A DNA stretch of 64,000 bases from an uncultured Steroidobacter sp. (GTDB taxonomy: Bacteria > Pseudomonadota > Gammaproteobacteria > Steroidobacterales > Steroidobacteraceae), in NCBI GenBank assembly GCA_937864115.1, contig CALMII010000026.1, positions 1-64,000 on the forward strand, in the 5' to 3' direction. Below the pieces are notes generated by a model. That model saw only the letters and a list, made by a program, of their open reading frames with translations, ran no database searches and was not told the DNA's origin. Within the stretch, counting starts at the first letter, position 1, and each line of letters begins with the position of its first letter. A program made the translations under genes and the position numbers. Below, piece by piece: positions 51,515 to 60,039 of the stretch.

Positions 51515-51624
51515 CGAGAAACGACGTGGAGTGGGGAGCGGTAAAGACCCGTGGGCCCTTCCGCGTGTAGAGTGTAATGGTCCCGCCGACCTTCCCGTTA
51601 CTCCACCTATACAACGGTTCAGTC

Positions 51625-52107
51625 ATGACTACCGCCTACGACTTCGAAGCGAAATCGCTGAATGGCAAACCCGTGCAGTTGCAGGATTTCAGGGGCAAGG
51701 CCCTGCTCATCGTCAATACCGCGAGCAAGTGCGGCTTCACGCCGCAGTACCAGGGCCTGGAGGAGGTTTACAAACGCTTTCGCGATCGCGGCCTGATCGT
51801 GCTCGGCTTTCCCTGCAACCAGTTCGGCTCGCAGGAACCCGGCAGCGCCGACGAGATCGGCGCCTTCTGCGAAAAGAACTACGGCGTCAGTTTCCCGATC
51901 TTCGAGAAGATCGACGTCAACGGCGACGCCGCGCACCCGCTCTACCAATGGTTGAAGGACGAAGCGCCCGGCGTGCTGGGCAGCAAGGGCATCAAATGGA
52001 ACTTCACCAAGTTCCTGGTAGATCGCACGGGCCAGGTGACATCGCGCTATGCGCCGACGACGAAGCCCGAGGATCTGGCGGGGGATATCGAGAAGGTGCT
52101 GGGATGA
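51625..52107 (+). CDS. Glutathione/thioredoxin peroxidase
   Basis: A 160-residue thiol peroxidase of the Gpx family. The catalytic Cys36 lies in NTASKCGFTPQYQGLE; the Gln of the tetrad is in GFPCNQFGSQEPG, the Trp-Asn in IKWNFTKFLVDRTG. A cysteine rather than selenocysteine is used. The second cysteine in GFPCNQFG suits the thioredoxin-linked mechanism. It reduces peroxides in the cytoplasm. ATG at 51625; a 16-residue upstream extension reads non-coding. Convergent with the CBS protein gene. Confidence 0.95.
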   Translation: MTTAYDFEAKSLNGKPVQLQDFRGKALLIVNTASKCGFTPQYQGLEEVYKRFRDRGLIVLGFPCNQFGSQEPGSADEIGAFCEKNYGVSFPIFEKIDVNGDAAHPLYQWLKDEAPGVLGSKGIKWNFTKFLVDRTGQVTSRYAPTTKPEDLAGDIEKVLG

Positions 52108-52135
52108 GGAGATGAACTCTCCCGCCGGATTCCTT

Positions 52136-52220
52136 CTGTGGGGCCGGCTTCAGCCGGCCTGGAACTGGTCAGGCTGAAGCCTGACCTACAGGAAGAAGGC
52201 CGGCTGAAGCCGGCCCCACA
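52136..52220. repeat. REP-like element 7
   Basis: CTGTGGGGCCGGCTTCAGCCGGCC, then GTCAGGCTGAAGCCTGACCTACAG, then GGCCGGCTGAAGCCGGCCCCACAG. Between convergent genes. Confidence 0.9.
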
Positions 52221-52230
52221 GAAAGCGGAC

Positions 52231-52677
52231 TCAGTGTCGCGCCGATGACTGCGAATGCTCGCCGCCCGGCCGCGAGATTCCGCACAACGCTTCGCCGGCT
52301 TCGTCCTGCGCGCTTTCGTCGACGGCGAGATCGCCGAGCGACAGGATGCCCACCAGGCGCTTGCTGCGATTGACGACGGGCAGGCGGCGCACACGGATGT
52401 CGGCCATGTTGCGCGTGACTTCTTCGACCGACTGGTCGTCGTAGCAGTACTTCACGTCGGTTGACATGACATCGCGGATCGGCGTCTGCGGTCCGCGTCC
52501 TTCCGAGATCGCGCGCACCGCGATGTCGCGATCCGTGATCATGCCGACCATCTTGTCGTTCTCTTCGACGGGCAGGCAGCCGATATCCAGTTCTGCCATC
52601 AGATGCGCGGCTTCGCGGATCGTCTGGTCGGGACGCACGAGACGCACGTCGCGGGTCATGGCTTCTTTGACTTTCAT
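52231..52677 (-). CDS. CBS-domain protein
   Basis: A 148-residue cytosolic protein with a tandem CBS pair (Bateman module): VKEAMTRDVRLVRPDQTIREAAHLMAELDIGCLPVEENDKMVGMITDRDIAVRAI and RDVMSTDVKYCYDDQSVEEVTRNMADIRVRRLPVVNRSKRLVGILSLGDLA. The 'G(M/I)(I/L)(T/S)..D' adenosyl-binding motif is in both halves. Such stand-alone modules bind AMP, ATP or similar and regulate a partner. ATG at 52677 has GGGAG upstream; two codons earlier is another ATG. Confidence 0.92.
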   Translation of the reverse strand: MKVKEAMTRDVRLVRPDQTIREAAHLMAELDIGCLPVEENDKMVGMITDRDIAVRAISEGRGPQTPIRDVMSTDVKYCYDDQSVEEVTRNMADIRVRRLPVVNRSKRLVGILSLGDLAVDESAQDEAGEALCGISRPGGEHSQSSARH

Positions 52678-52863
52678 GTTCATCTCCCGAAATTGGGTTC
52701 CCGGACTGAACTCATGACGGAGCAGCGGGTTCCCGCGCGCAGCGGGACGCAAGGCAGACTACGCCGCGTCGCTCGCGGGCAAAGTCGCACATGTACGTGT
52801 CTGGCTGCGCCGACCCGGCATTTGCCGATCTTCCTTTATGCGGTCTTTTGCGGCCTCTGTTTC

Positions 52864-54045
52864 CTAGGCCACCGCCGCCGTTCTCGCTTCGACCGCAATG
52901 CTGCGATCGCGGCCCTGGCGTTTTGCGGTGTAGAGCGCGCCGTCGGCGAGGCGCACGATGGCGTCGTAGGATGAGGCGATGCTGGGAATCTGGGTCGCGG
53001 CGCCGACGCTTACGCTGACGCGCGTGCAGTCGCAGGATTCGTGGGGAATGCCGAGTGCGGCGACTTCGGCAACGATGCGCCGCGCGATCTCGTCGGCTTC
53101 GCCGTGGGTGCGGTCGAACACCACCGCGATGATCTCTTCGCCGCCGTAACGCGCCACGAAATCTCCGGCGCGCGTGCCCACGGCGGATCGCACTGCGCTC
53201 GCCACGTGGCGCAGGCACTCGTCGCCGGCCTGGTGGCCATAGTGATCGTTGTAGAGCTTGAAGTGATCGACGTCGATCATGAACACCGTCACTGCGCGCT
53301 GCTCGGAAACGGCGCGGCGCCAGGTATCGCGCACGCGGGATTCGAAGGTCTGGCGGTTCAGCAGGCGGGTCAGGCCATCGAGTTCGGCGATCTCGACCAG
53401 CAGCCTGCGTTCGAGGAACGACGTGCGGTTCGCGTGTTCGAGTGCGTAGGCGCCGGCGGTGCCGATGATGATCGCGCACACCAGGGCGAACGACAGGTAC
53501 GTGGCGACTTCCGGACGCATGAGGCCGGCGAAACCGGCGGCCATGAGCGCGGCCAGGATGACGACGTTGGTGCGCAGGGCCTGCACGAGTCGCATGCCGA
53601 GCATGAAGAATACGAAGAACGCCACCAGCAGGATGCGTGCACCCACGAGCGCGGTGTGGTCGGGCTGCGCATAGCTCGCCAGCAGGATCGTGCCGATGCC
53701 GAACAGTGCGGCACCGACCTGGACCGTGCGTTCGTACCAGCGCGTGTAGAACGGCTGATAGGTGGCGAGCAGCGCGACCGCCAGCACCGGAAACTGCAGG
53801 CCGAAGCGCACGACGTCGGGAATCACGTTGTGCGCGTGGATCACCCAGTGATCGATGATCGCGAAGCCGATGCTCGTGCCGACGGCGACATACACGCACA
53901 TGCGGATCCAGCGCAGCGCATTGCGCCGATAGTCGGTGCGGAATTCGCTCTCGAGCGGTTCGGGAAAGCGCAGGCGTCCGTAGCCTTGCGCGAGGACGCG
54001 CGACACCAGCGATTCTTCGTTCTGCGATGGAGCTGCGGACGGCAT
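52864..54045 (-). CDS. Membrane-bound diguanylate cyclase (GGDEF)
   Basis: A 393-residue protein with about six membrane segments (residues ~50-215) and a C-terminal GGDEF domain. The domain has LDGLTRLLNRQTFE, FMIDVDHFKLYNDHYGHQAGDECL, and active-site loop YGGEEI. The fifth position is Ile rather than Phe, a tolerated variant. An intact inhibitory I-site RxxD (R-A-G-D) lies five residues before it, so the enzyme should make c-di-GMP with product feedback. The N-terminal domain resembles the MASE type. Single gene. Confidence 0.93.
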   Translation of the reverse strand: MPSAAPSQNEESLVSRVLAQGYGRLRFPEPLESEFRTDYRRNALRWIRMCVYVAVGTSIGFAIIDHWVIHAHNVIPDVVRFGLQFPVLAVALLATYQPFYTRWYERTVQVGAALFGIGTILLASYAQPDHTALVGARILLVAFFVFFMLGMRLVQALRTNVVILAALMAAGFAGLMRPEVATYLSFALVCAIIIGTAGAYALEHANRTSFLERRLLVEIAELDGLTRLLNRQTFESRVRDTWRRAVSEQRAVTVFMIDVDHFKLYNDHYGHQAGDECLRHVASAVRSAVGTRAGDFVARYGGEEIIAVVFDRTHGEADEIARRIVAEVAALGIPHESCDCTRVSVSVGAATQIPSIASSYDAIVRLADGALYTAKRQGRDRSIAVEARTAAVA

Positions 54046-54152
54046 CAGGCGAATGGACCGGTTTTCCCTGTTCGAACAAGCGCAGCACGAGACTGTCGCG
54101 GATTGTGCGGTCTGGCCGGCGATTCCGGCAAGCCGCGCCGGCCATTTTCGCG

Positions 54153-54956
54153 TTATGTGAGCATGTGTTTTCTCAACGTCGCGAGCGTGTCGTCGCCGAT
54201 GCGTACCGAGGTACTAAGGTAGCCGTCGATGCCGTCGTACTTCCGGTCGATGCAATCGAACGCCGCCTGCAGGTACGTCGCATCGGCTGCGAACAGCACG
54301 CGCCGCATGTCCTCCGGCATTGCCAGCAGCGGCTGATGTGCATCGCCGAGACCGAGCTGGCCCTGGCGCGTCACGATGAACTGTTCGAAGTCGCCGGCGC
54401 GGTTGGTGATCAGGTAGTCCTCGATGATGGTTTCACGCGCGACGCCGAGCGCGCTCAGCAGGACCGCAATGGCGAGACCGGTGCGATCCTTGCCCGCCGA
54501 GCAGTGCACTACGACCGGCGCCTTGCCGGTCGCGATGCATTCGAACAGTCCGCGGATGCGTGGCGCCATCCACGCCGGTAGCGCGCGATAGAGCTCCAGC
54601 ATCGATTCGTACATGCCCGCCGCATCGCGCGTTCGCTGCGCGGCGAAGCCGCGGATGGTCGGTGCGTTGCCATCCTCCCAGATCATCGGGACCACGGCGG
54701 CGTCCGGCCAGCGCGTGGGCTCGCGCGCGCGTTCTTCGTCCCGACGCAGATCGCAGATCGCGCGCACGCCGAGCTGCAGCAGCGATGGATGGTCCTGGTC
54801 GGTGAAATAACTCAGCACGCCGGTGCGATATACCTGTCCCCAGCGCACCTGGCGGCCGTTCATGGCGGCGTAGCCGCCGATGTCGCGGAAATTGCAGGCG
54901 CCCTCGAACTCGAGGAGTCGCGGAGGAACGGATTCGGTACTGATCGATGCGGTCAT
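54153..54956 (-). CDS. Tyrosine phosphatase (Y_phosphatase3 type)
   Basis: A 267-residue cytosolic phosphatase. The P-loop is H-C152-S-A-G-K-D-R158-T-G (C-x5-R). An N-terminal 'FRDIGGY' motif (ACNFRDIGGYAAMNG), shared by the dual-specificity/Tyr phosphatase family with a GA-NFRDIGG opening, and the general-acid region (CDLRRDEERAREP) are intact. It dephosphorylates phosphotyrosine or phosphoinositides. The longer frame upstream, to 55070, has no ribosome site. A separate gene from the hemerythrin downstream of its promoter. Confidence 0.92.
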   Translation of the reverse strand: MTASISTESVPPRLLEFEGACNFRDIGGYAAMNGRQVRWGQVYRTGVLSYFTDQDHPSLLQLGVRAICDLRRDEERAREPTRWPDAAVVPMIWEDGNAPTIRGFAAQRTRDAAGMYESMLELYRALPAWMAPRIRGLFECIATGKAPVVVHCSAGKDRTGLAIAVLLSALGVARETIIEDYLITNRAGDFEQFIVTRQGQLGLGDAHQPLLAMPEDMRRVLFAADATYLQAAFDCIDRKYDGIDGYLSTSVRIGDDTLATLRKHMLT

Positions 54957-55109
54957 GCAGACCCCGGAAAATCCGGCGGCGATTCTCGCATGGCCCTTTA
55001 GTATTTTCTTAGCATTCCCGTAGTCCGCTTTTAGCAATCCCGACGTGCGGATCTGCCTACGATCTCTCATGGCCGCAGTTCGCGGCGTTCACTCTGACGG
55101 AGATCGATC

Positions 55110-55811
55110 ATGGCTGCTGTTCTTCAGGCTGCGTTGCCCGACGCCGACATGGCTTCGCGCTACAACATCTATCGCATCATTCACAAAGGCCTGCGCGGCT
55201 TCATGAGCGATACGTTGCTGCGCATCGGGCGCATGGATGCGAACGACGACTGCGAGCGCGCCCAGGCGCTCGAACAGTTGCGCGGACTGCTGGCGATGTG
55301 CCTGGGACATCTGCAGCACGAGAATGATTTCCTGCATCCGGCGATCGAAGCGGCAACGACCGGCGGTGCGAATCACACGGCCGCGGATCACGTCGGCCAT
55401 GTCGCGGCCATCCGCGCACTGGAAGACCAGGTCGCACACATCGAGTCGGCGCAGCCGCAGCAGCGTTCGCAGCTCGCCACCGAGCTGTACCTCGAACTCG
55501 GCCTGTTCGTGGCGGAGAATTTCGAGCACATGGCCTTCGAGGAGACGAGCAATCACGCGCTCCTGGTGAGCGGGTACGGCGATCAGGAACTGATCGATCT
55601 CGAACATCGCATCGTGGCTTCGATGACGCCGGAGCAATCGATGGCGGGACTGCGCTGGATGCTGCCGCACATCAATGCGGACGAGCGTGCCTTCATGCTC
55701 GGCGGCATGAAGCGCGCCGCGCCGCCGCAAGTGTTCGAGGGCGTGCTCGGCCTCGCGCGCGAACTGCTGTCGCAGCGCGACTTCTACAAGCTGGAACGGG
55801 CGCTGGCGTAA
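55110..55811 (+). CDS. Hemerythrin-domain (HHE) protein
   Basis: A 233-residue cytosolic helical protein with HHE-type iron ligands: H25 (IYRIIHKGL), H-x3-E (LGHLQHENDFLHPAIE), H-x4 (HTAADHVGHVAA) and EHMAFEE near the end of the first bundle. It may bind a di-iron centre that senses or handles O2 or NO. The remaining C-terminal 75 residues form an additional helical segment. ATG after GGAGATCGATC. The adjacent GAF/split-barrel operon could be a redox companion, but it is on the other strand. Confidence 0.82.
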   Translation: MAAVLQAALPDADMASRYNIYRIIHKGLRGFMSDTLLRIGRMDANDDCERAQALEQLRGLLAMCLGHLQHENDFLHPAIEAATTGGANHTAADHVGHVAAIRALEDQVAHIESAQPQQRSQLATELYLELGLFVAENFEHMAFEETSNHALLVSGYGDQELIDLEHRIVASMTPEQSMAGLRWMLPHINADERAFMLGGMKRAAPPQVFEGVLGLARELLSQRDFYKLERALA

Positions 55812-55833
55812 ATGTTCGTTGCGCTGGGAATGA

Positions 55834-57174
55834 TCAGGAAGCCTCCAGCAGCTGCAACGGCCGGCTCACCCGCAGGCGGAAACGGCCGCGACCGGTCTTC
55901 TCGATGCCCAGGCACGGACAGCGTTCCGCGAGTCGCCGCTGCAGCAGGATCAGGCGCGCTTCCAGATTGCTGGACAGATCCGGCAGCGGCAGCGTCGGAT
56001 CGAGCCGCAGTTCGCGATTGGTGAATTCCTGGCGCGACTTCCCGGTGTAGTCGCGCAGCAGCTTCCAGAGAATCGCGCCGGCGACGCCCTTGATGAGGTA
56101 GTCGTCGTCGACGAAGAGCGTGTCGTCGGCCGGGTAGTGACGGATCGCCATGGTCGCGCCCTGTGGCGCGGGCTCGTGACGTTTCGCGCGCGGCCGTTCG
56201 GTGCTGGCGGCGGCGGTCTGGCCGAGCATCCAGGCGGCAAGACCCAGGTGCTGAGCCATCGTGACCACGGCATCTTCTTCGTCGTAGCCGAACTGCGATT
56301 CCGCGGGATGCTCGAGATACAGCACGCCGAGCAACTGCCCGCGGGCGGTGATGGGAACGGCGAGTTGGCTGCCGGGCGCCGGCAGTCCCGGCGAAGGGAT
56401 TTCCGCTTCGAGGCGATCGGCGAGCTGGCTGGCGCGAACGCTGTCGCGCGCTGCACGGCTGTAGGTGTACTCGGAGGTCGCGTGCGTCACGCGGATGGAG
56501 GTGAGTGCGCTCGCTGCCACGCCGATCACGCCCTGGCCGAGCTGGATTTCCGAACCGACGCCCGACTGCGCATACCCGCGACTCGCGACCAGATACAGCC
56601 GTTCGCCGCTTTCGTCGAGCCAATGAATCATCGAGTGCGCGATGCGCAGCTGCGCTTCGATCGCGGCGAGCGCGCCATCGAGCAGATCGCTCAGTTCGGT
56701 CCAGCGCTGCGTTGCTTCGGCAAAGCTGCGCACGGCCGCGAGCAGACTGCGTCGCGGCGGCGTCGGCAGCACCGTCTGACCGGCCACCGCGGACACTGCC
56801 GTGACGCGATAGACATCGGCGCCCTGCAGCTTGAATACGCCGGCCATGCCGGTGTGCGAAGCGATGCCCGCGAGCTTCGCCTTCATGTTCTCGAACAGCG
56901 GACCTTCCTTCTCGGTGCGCAGGTAACGCGCGTGCAGACGGTAGCGGGCCGCAGTCAGCGGATGGACCACCATCAGCGTCGCGACGGGATTCGCCAGGAT
57001 GTTCTGGCGTGTCTTGTTGAAGAACTGGAACGAGAGCGCGACGTGATCGTCGTCGACGAAGTGCACCTGCGACACGAAGCTGCCGTTCGGATTGCCCTCC
57101 AGGTCGCAGGTGGCGATGACGGCGGGAACCTGTCCGTCGAGACAGTCGCGGATGCCGGCGAGCGTGATCGTCAT
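55834..57174 (-). CDS. Flavin split-barrel plus GAF domain protein with winged-helix-like C-terminus
   Basis: A 446-residue protein. Residues 1-130 form a pyridoxamine-phosphate-oxidase-like split barrel (PAVIATCDLEGNPNGSFVSQVHFVDDDHVALSFQFFNKTRQNI). About 160-330 is a GAF domain (IHWLDESGERLYLVASRGYAQSGVGSEIQLGQGVIGVAA ... GVLYLEHP). The last ~90 residues (DDDYLIKGVAGAILWKLLRDYTGKSRQEFTNRELRLD) form a winged-helix-like module seen in some adenylyl-cyclase-associated regulators. The fusion suggests a flavin or small-molecule sensor that controls DNA or RNA binding. It overlaps the upstream gene by four bases. Confidence 0.82.
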   Translation of the reverse strand: MTITLAGIRDCLDGQVPAVIATCDLEGNPNGSFVSQVHFVDDDHVALSFQFFNKTRQNILANPVATLMVVHPLTAARYRLHARYLRTEKEGPLFENMKAKLAGIASHTGMAGVFKLQGADVYRVTAVSAVAGQTVLPTPPRRSLLAAVRSFAEATQRWTELSDLLDGALAAIEAQLRIAHSMIHWLDESGERLYLVASRGYAQSGVGSEIQLGQGVIGVAASALTSIRVTHATSEYTYSRAARDSVRASQLADRLEAEIPSPGLPAPGSQLAVPITARGQLLGVLYLEHPAESQFGYDEEDAVVTMAQHLGLAAWMLGQTAAASTERPRAKRHEPAPQGATMAIRHYPADDTLFVDDDYLIKGVAGAILWKLLRDYTGKSRQEFTNRELRLDPTLPLPDLSSNLEARLILLQRRLAERCPCLGIEKTGRGRFRLRVSRPLQLLEAS

Positions 57175-57641
57175 AGCCGCTCGCCCGCCGCCGGTCCCGG
57201 CGTCTGCTGGAAGGCATCGGTCGGCGTGAATTCGATCGCGACTTCATCGCCGGGCGAGGCGAGGAACGCCGCGCTGAACTCGTGCGAAAAACCGAGCGGT
57301 TCGATGCAGGCGGCGAACGCCGTGGCTGCGGTCGCGATCGCGGCGAGATCGTCCGCGTTCACCAGGTCGATGCGCGCGTCGCGACTCTTGAACTGCAAGG
57401 TCCGATGCGTTCGCGGCACGGTGAAGGTGGCCGAGATCATGCCGGTCGAGCGGATGTCGCCGAGAAAGTCGCCGGCCTGAAGCTGGGACACGAACACGCG
57501 CACACGAACCCGGCCGGCATCGCGCAGCACGCGGCATCCCTTTGCGCGCGACGTCGAAGGCACCAGTGCGGCATTGCGCGAAGCGAGCGTGATCGAGATG
57601 CCGCCTGTCAGGAAGGCGACGAGGTCATCATCGAATTGCAC
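57171..57641 (-). CDS. Pyridoxamine-phosphate-oxidase-like split-barrel protein
   Basis: A 156-residue cytosolic protein with the FMN-binding split-barrel pattern: GGISITLASRNAALVPSTSRAKGCRVL, RVRVFVSQLQAGDFLGDI, ATFTVPRTHRTLQFKSRDARI. Probably binds FMN or F420-like cofactor and has no catalytic assignment. Its TGA overlaps the start of the GAF fusion gene, so the pair is translated together and the two barrels may form a heterodimer. Confidence 0.8.
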   Translation of the reverse strand: MQFDDDLVAFLTGGISITLASRNAALVPSTSRAKGCRVLRDAGRVRVRVFVSQLQAGDFLGDIRSTGMISATFTVPRTHRTLQFKSRDARIDLVNADDLAAIATAATAFAACIEPLGFSHEFSAAFLASPGDEVAIEFTPTDAFQQTPGPAAGERL

Positions 57642-57718
57642 GGAGGCGATCTTCTTGATTGTGTGATCGCCATGGTGCCTGCGCGGCCACGGCGTTGCCA
57701 GCAGCCCGGTTTCTTCCT

Positions 57719-57779
57719 TTGTAGGTCAGGCTTCAGCCTGACTTCTGATAAAGAGGCCGGCTGAAGCCGGCCCCACAGG
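57719..57779. repeat. REP-like element 8
   Basis: TGTAGGTCAGGCTTCAGCCTGAC and inverted GGCCGGCTGAAGCCGGCCCCACAG. Between two minus-strand genes. Confidence 0.88.
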
Positions 57780-57795
57780 AAGAGGAGGGGATTGC

Positions 57796-58200
57796 TCAGA
57801 ACGTCGGCAGTGTCGGCGCGCGATACGGGTCCGACGCATCCGGCGGCGTGTTGCCGATGAACTGCGCCTGGTCCGGCGGAATCGGCGCCAGGATGCGCCA
57901 GGCCTGCGTGGGATGCGCGAGCGCCCAGAAGGGGGAGAAGATTCCCGCGCTCACCAGCGGCGAGCTGATCACGGGCGTATTGGGCACGGGGGCGCGACGA
58001 CGCAATCCTTCCACTTCCACTTCTTCGATCGTGTCCGGATCGCGTATGCCGGCGAGGATCCGGTTGATCTGTTCCTGCGTGAAGATCCGGGTGATGTCGG
58101 GCAGTTTCAGGTCGAGCGGCTTTGCGGCCGTCTTTTCCGGTTCCGCGGCTGCAGCGGCGAAGCAGGCCAGCAGAAGCATCGTGGCGACGCAGGGACGCAT
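57796..58200 (-). CDS. Exported protein of unknown function
   Basis: A 134-residue protein with a signal peptide (CVATMLLLACFAAAAA, cleavage near AAAEPEK). The mature part reads LKLPDITRIFTQEQINRILAGIRDPDTIEEVEVEGLRRR, then a proline-rich tail with W-A-L-A-H-P-T-Q-A-W-R-I and ...DPYRAPTLPTF. No family is recognised; a periplasmic or outer-membrane-associated accessory is plausible. The ATG at 58200 is chosen because the upstream continuation lies antisense to the CaiB gene. Divergent from that gene. Confidence 0.65.
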   Translation of the reverse strand: MRPCVATMLLLACFAAAAAEPEKTAAKPLDLKLPDITRIFTQEQINRILAGIRDPDTIEEVEVEGLRRRAPVPNTPVISSPLVSAGIFSPFWALAHPTQAWRILAPIPPDQAQFIGNTPPDASDPYRAPTLPTF

Positions 58201-58293
58201 GATTCGCACTCCGTGAAACACCGACAGTTCTTTATATAGCTCAGAGCGGGCGGTTCGTGAATTCGTTCCATCCGCTCCTCTACACTCGCCGGC

Positions 58294-59535
58294 ATGAATG
58301 CATCGAACCAGCGCGGCGCGCTTTCGCATATCCGTGTCCTCGACATGAGCCGGGTGCTGGCCGGCCCGTGGGCGGGGCAGATCTTCGCCGACCTCGGCGC
58401 CGACGTGATCAAGATCGAACGGCCGGGCAGCGGCGACGACACCCGCGGCTGGGGTCCGCCCTATCTCAAGGACCGCGACGGAAACGATACGCACGAGGCC
58501 GCTTATTTCCTTGCGGCCAATCGCGGCAAGAAGTCGGTCGCGCTGGATATCGCGAAGCCCGAAGGCCAGCACCTGCTGCGCCAGCTCGCCGCGCAATCGG
58601 ACGTGCTGCTCGAGAACTACAAGGCAGGCGATCTGGCGCGCTATGGCCTCGGCTATGAAGATCTCAAAGCCATCAATCCGGGGCTGATCTACTGCTCCAT
58701 CACCGGCTTCGGCCAGACGGGACCGATGTGTTCGGTGGCCGGATACGACTTCATCATCCAGGGCATCGGCGGCCTGATGAGCATCACGGGCGAGCGCGAC
58801 GACCTGCCGGGCGGCGGACCGCAGAAAGTCGGCGTCGCAGTCGCCGACATCACGACGGGCCTGTATTCGACGATCGCCGTGCTCGCCGCACTGGCGCATC
58901 GCACGCGCACGGGCGAGGGCCAGTACATCGACATGGCGCTGCTCGACGTGCAGGTCGCGACCATCGCCAACATGAACATGAACTACCTGATCTCGGGCAA
59001 GGTGCCGCAGCGGCAGGGCAATGCGCACGCCAACATCGTGCCGTACCAGGTCTTTGCGGCGTCCGACGGCGAACTCGTGCTGGCGGTCGGCAACGACAGT
59101 CAGTTCGCGAAATTCTGCGACGCGGCGGGTTGCCCGTTCTCGCAGGACACGCGCTTCCGTCGCAATGCCGATCGCGTGCGCAATCGCGCCGAACTCGTGC
59201 CGCTGCTCGAAGACGTGCTGAAGCAGCGCACGGTGGCCGAATGGGTGGCGCTGCTCGAACCGCTGGGCGTGCCGGTCGGGCCGATCAACAACCTGGCACA
59301 GGTGTTCGAGCATCCGCAGGTGGTCAGTCGCGGGATGCGTATCGATCTGCCGCATCCGCTGTCGGGCTCGGTGCCGCAGGTGGCGAGTCCGATCAGGATG
59401 TCGGCAACGCCGCTGCAGTATTCGGCGGCGCCGCCGACGCTCGGTCAGCACACGCGTGAAGTGCTGCGCGAGCGGCTGGATCTGTCGGAGGAGGAGCTGG
59501 AGCGGCTGGCGGCGCGAGGAGTGGTTGGAAGCTAG
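58294..59535 (+). CDS. CaiB/BaiF family CoA-transferase (class III)
   Basis: A 413-residue cytosolic enzyme that moves CoA between acyl groups. Motifs: VLDMSRVLAGPWAGQIFADLGADVIKIERPGSGDDTR at the N-terminus, SITGFGQTGPMCSVAGYDFIIQGIGGLMSITG, where the catalytic aspartate is the family's D in 'YD..(I/V)Q' (D near residue 152), and VADITTGLYSTIAVLAAL. The C-terminal domain holds VPVGPINNLAQVFEHPQV. Common partners are acyl-CoA dehydrogenases; one is encoded at 31685-32848, but not adjacent. Single gene. Confidence 0.95.
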   Translation: MNASNQRGALSHIRVLDMSRVLAGPWAGQIFADLGADVIKIERPGSGDDTRGWGPPYLKDRDGNDTHEAAYFLAANRGKKSVALDIAKPEGQHLLRQLAAQSDVLLENYKAGDLARYGLGYEDLKAINPGLIYCSITGFGQTGPMCSVAGYDFIIQGIGGLMSITGERDDLPGGGPQKVGVAVADITTGLYSTIAVLAALAHRTRTGEGQYIDMALLDVQVATIANMNMNYLISGKVPQRQGNAHANIVPYQVFAASDGELVLAVGNDSQFAKFCDAAGCPFSQDTRFRRNADRVRNRAELVPLLEDVLKQRTVAEWVALLEPLGVPVGPINNLAQVFEHPQVVSRGMRIDLPHPLSGSVPQVASPIRMSATPLQYSAAPPTLGQHTREVLRERLDLSEEELERLAARGVVGS

Positions 59536-59549
59536 CGATCTGTTTCTTC

Positions 59550-59609
59550 CTGTAGGTCAGGCTTCAGCCTGACTCCTTAGAGAGAGGCCGGCTGAAGCCG
59601 GCCCCACAG
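59550..59609. repeat. REP-like element 9
   Basis: CTGTAGGTCAGGCTTCAGCCTGAC then inverted GGCCGGCTGAAGCCGGCCCCACAG. Between convergent genes, directly before the GATC-rich repeat. Confidence 0.9.
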
Positions 59610-59610
59610 G

Positions 59611-59704
59611 CAGATCAGACAGATCAGACAGATCAGACAGATCAGACAGATCAGATCAGATCAGACAGATCAGATCAGACAGATCAGATCAGACAGATCA
59701 GATC
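59611..59704. repeat. GATC-rich tandem repeat
   Basis: Units of CAGATCAGA (9 bp) and AGATC (5 bp) mix in about 94 bases and contain 13 GATC tetranucleotides. It abuts and overlaps the 3' end of the next gene, whose stop codon lies within the repeat. Such length-variable repeats can slip during replication. Confidence 0.9.
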
Positions 59705-59943
59705 CCCAGAATCGCCTTCGCCTTGCCCAGCGCCTCGACCGATTCCCCATGCTTGCCGGCCTTGTGCAGGGCCTCGCCTTCGGCACGGTATTTCTTGACC
59801 TCGGCCAGCTGCTCGGCCGTGAGATTGGGCTGCGCCGCCAGCGCCGCATCGATTTCCTTCATGTCCATCGGGCAGTGACCTGCCAGTGCGACGGACGTGA
59901 AGGTGGCGAGCGCGACGGCGAGGAAGACTTTCCGCAGGTTCAT
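59698..59943 (-). CDS. Small exported protein
   Basis: An 81-residue protein with a signal peptide (MNLRKVFLAVALATFTSVALA, cleavage before GHCPMD). The mature part has CPMDMKEIDAALAAQPNLTAEQLAEVKKYRAEGEALHKAGKHGESVEALGKAKAI, a helix-turn-helix-like repeat typical of small periplasmic helical proteins with one N-terminal Cys. The stop TGA is the first TGA after the end of the repeat region, which overlaps it. Function unknown. It diverges from no known partner; the TonB-domain gene lies upstream on the same strand. Confidence 0.8.
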   Translation of the reverse strand: MNLRKVFLAVALATFTSVALAGHCPMDMKEIDAALAAQPNLTAEQLAEVKKYRAEGEALHKAGKHGESVEALGKAKAILGI

Positions 59944-60039
59944 GGCGCTTCTCCGTGTGGTTGCCGGGATCGGCAGCGGCATCGTAGGCCGCGACGGAGC
60001 AGGAGGCGAGTGCGCCTCGCGACGCACTCGCCCTCCAGG

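Noticed and set aside
59611..59704. CRISPR-like array
   Set aside because: Units of 5 and 9 bp without spacers; a simple tandem repeat, not a CRISPR.
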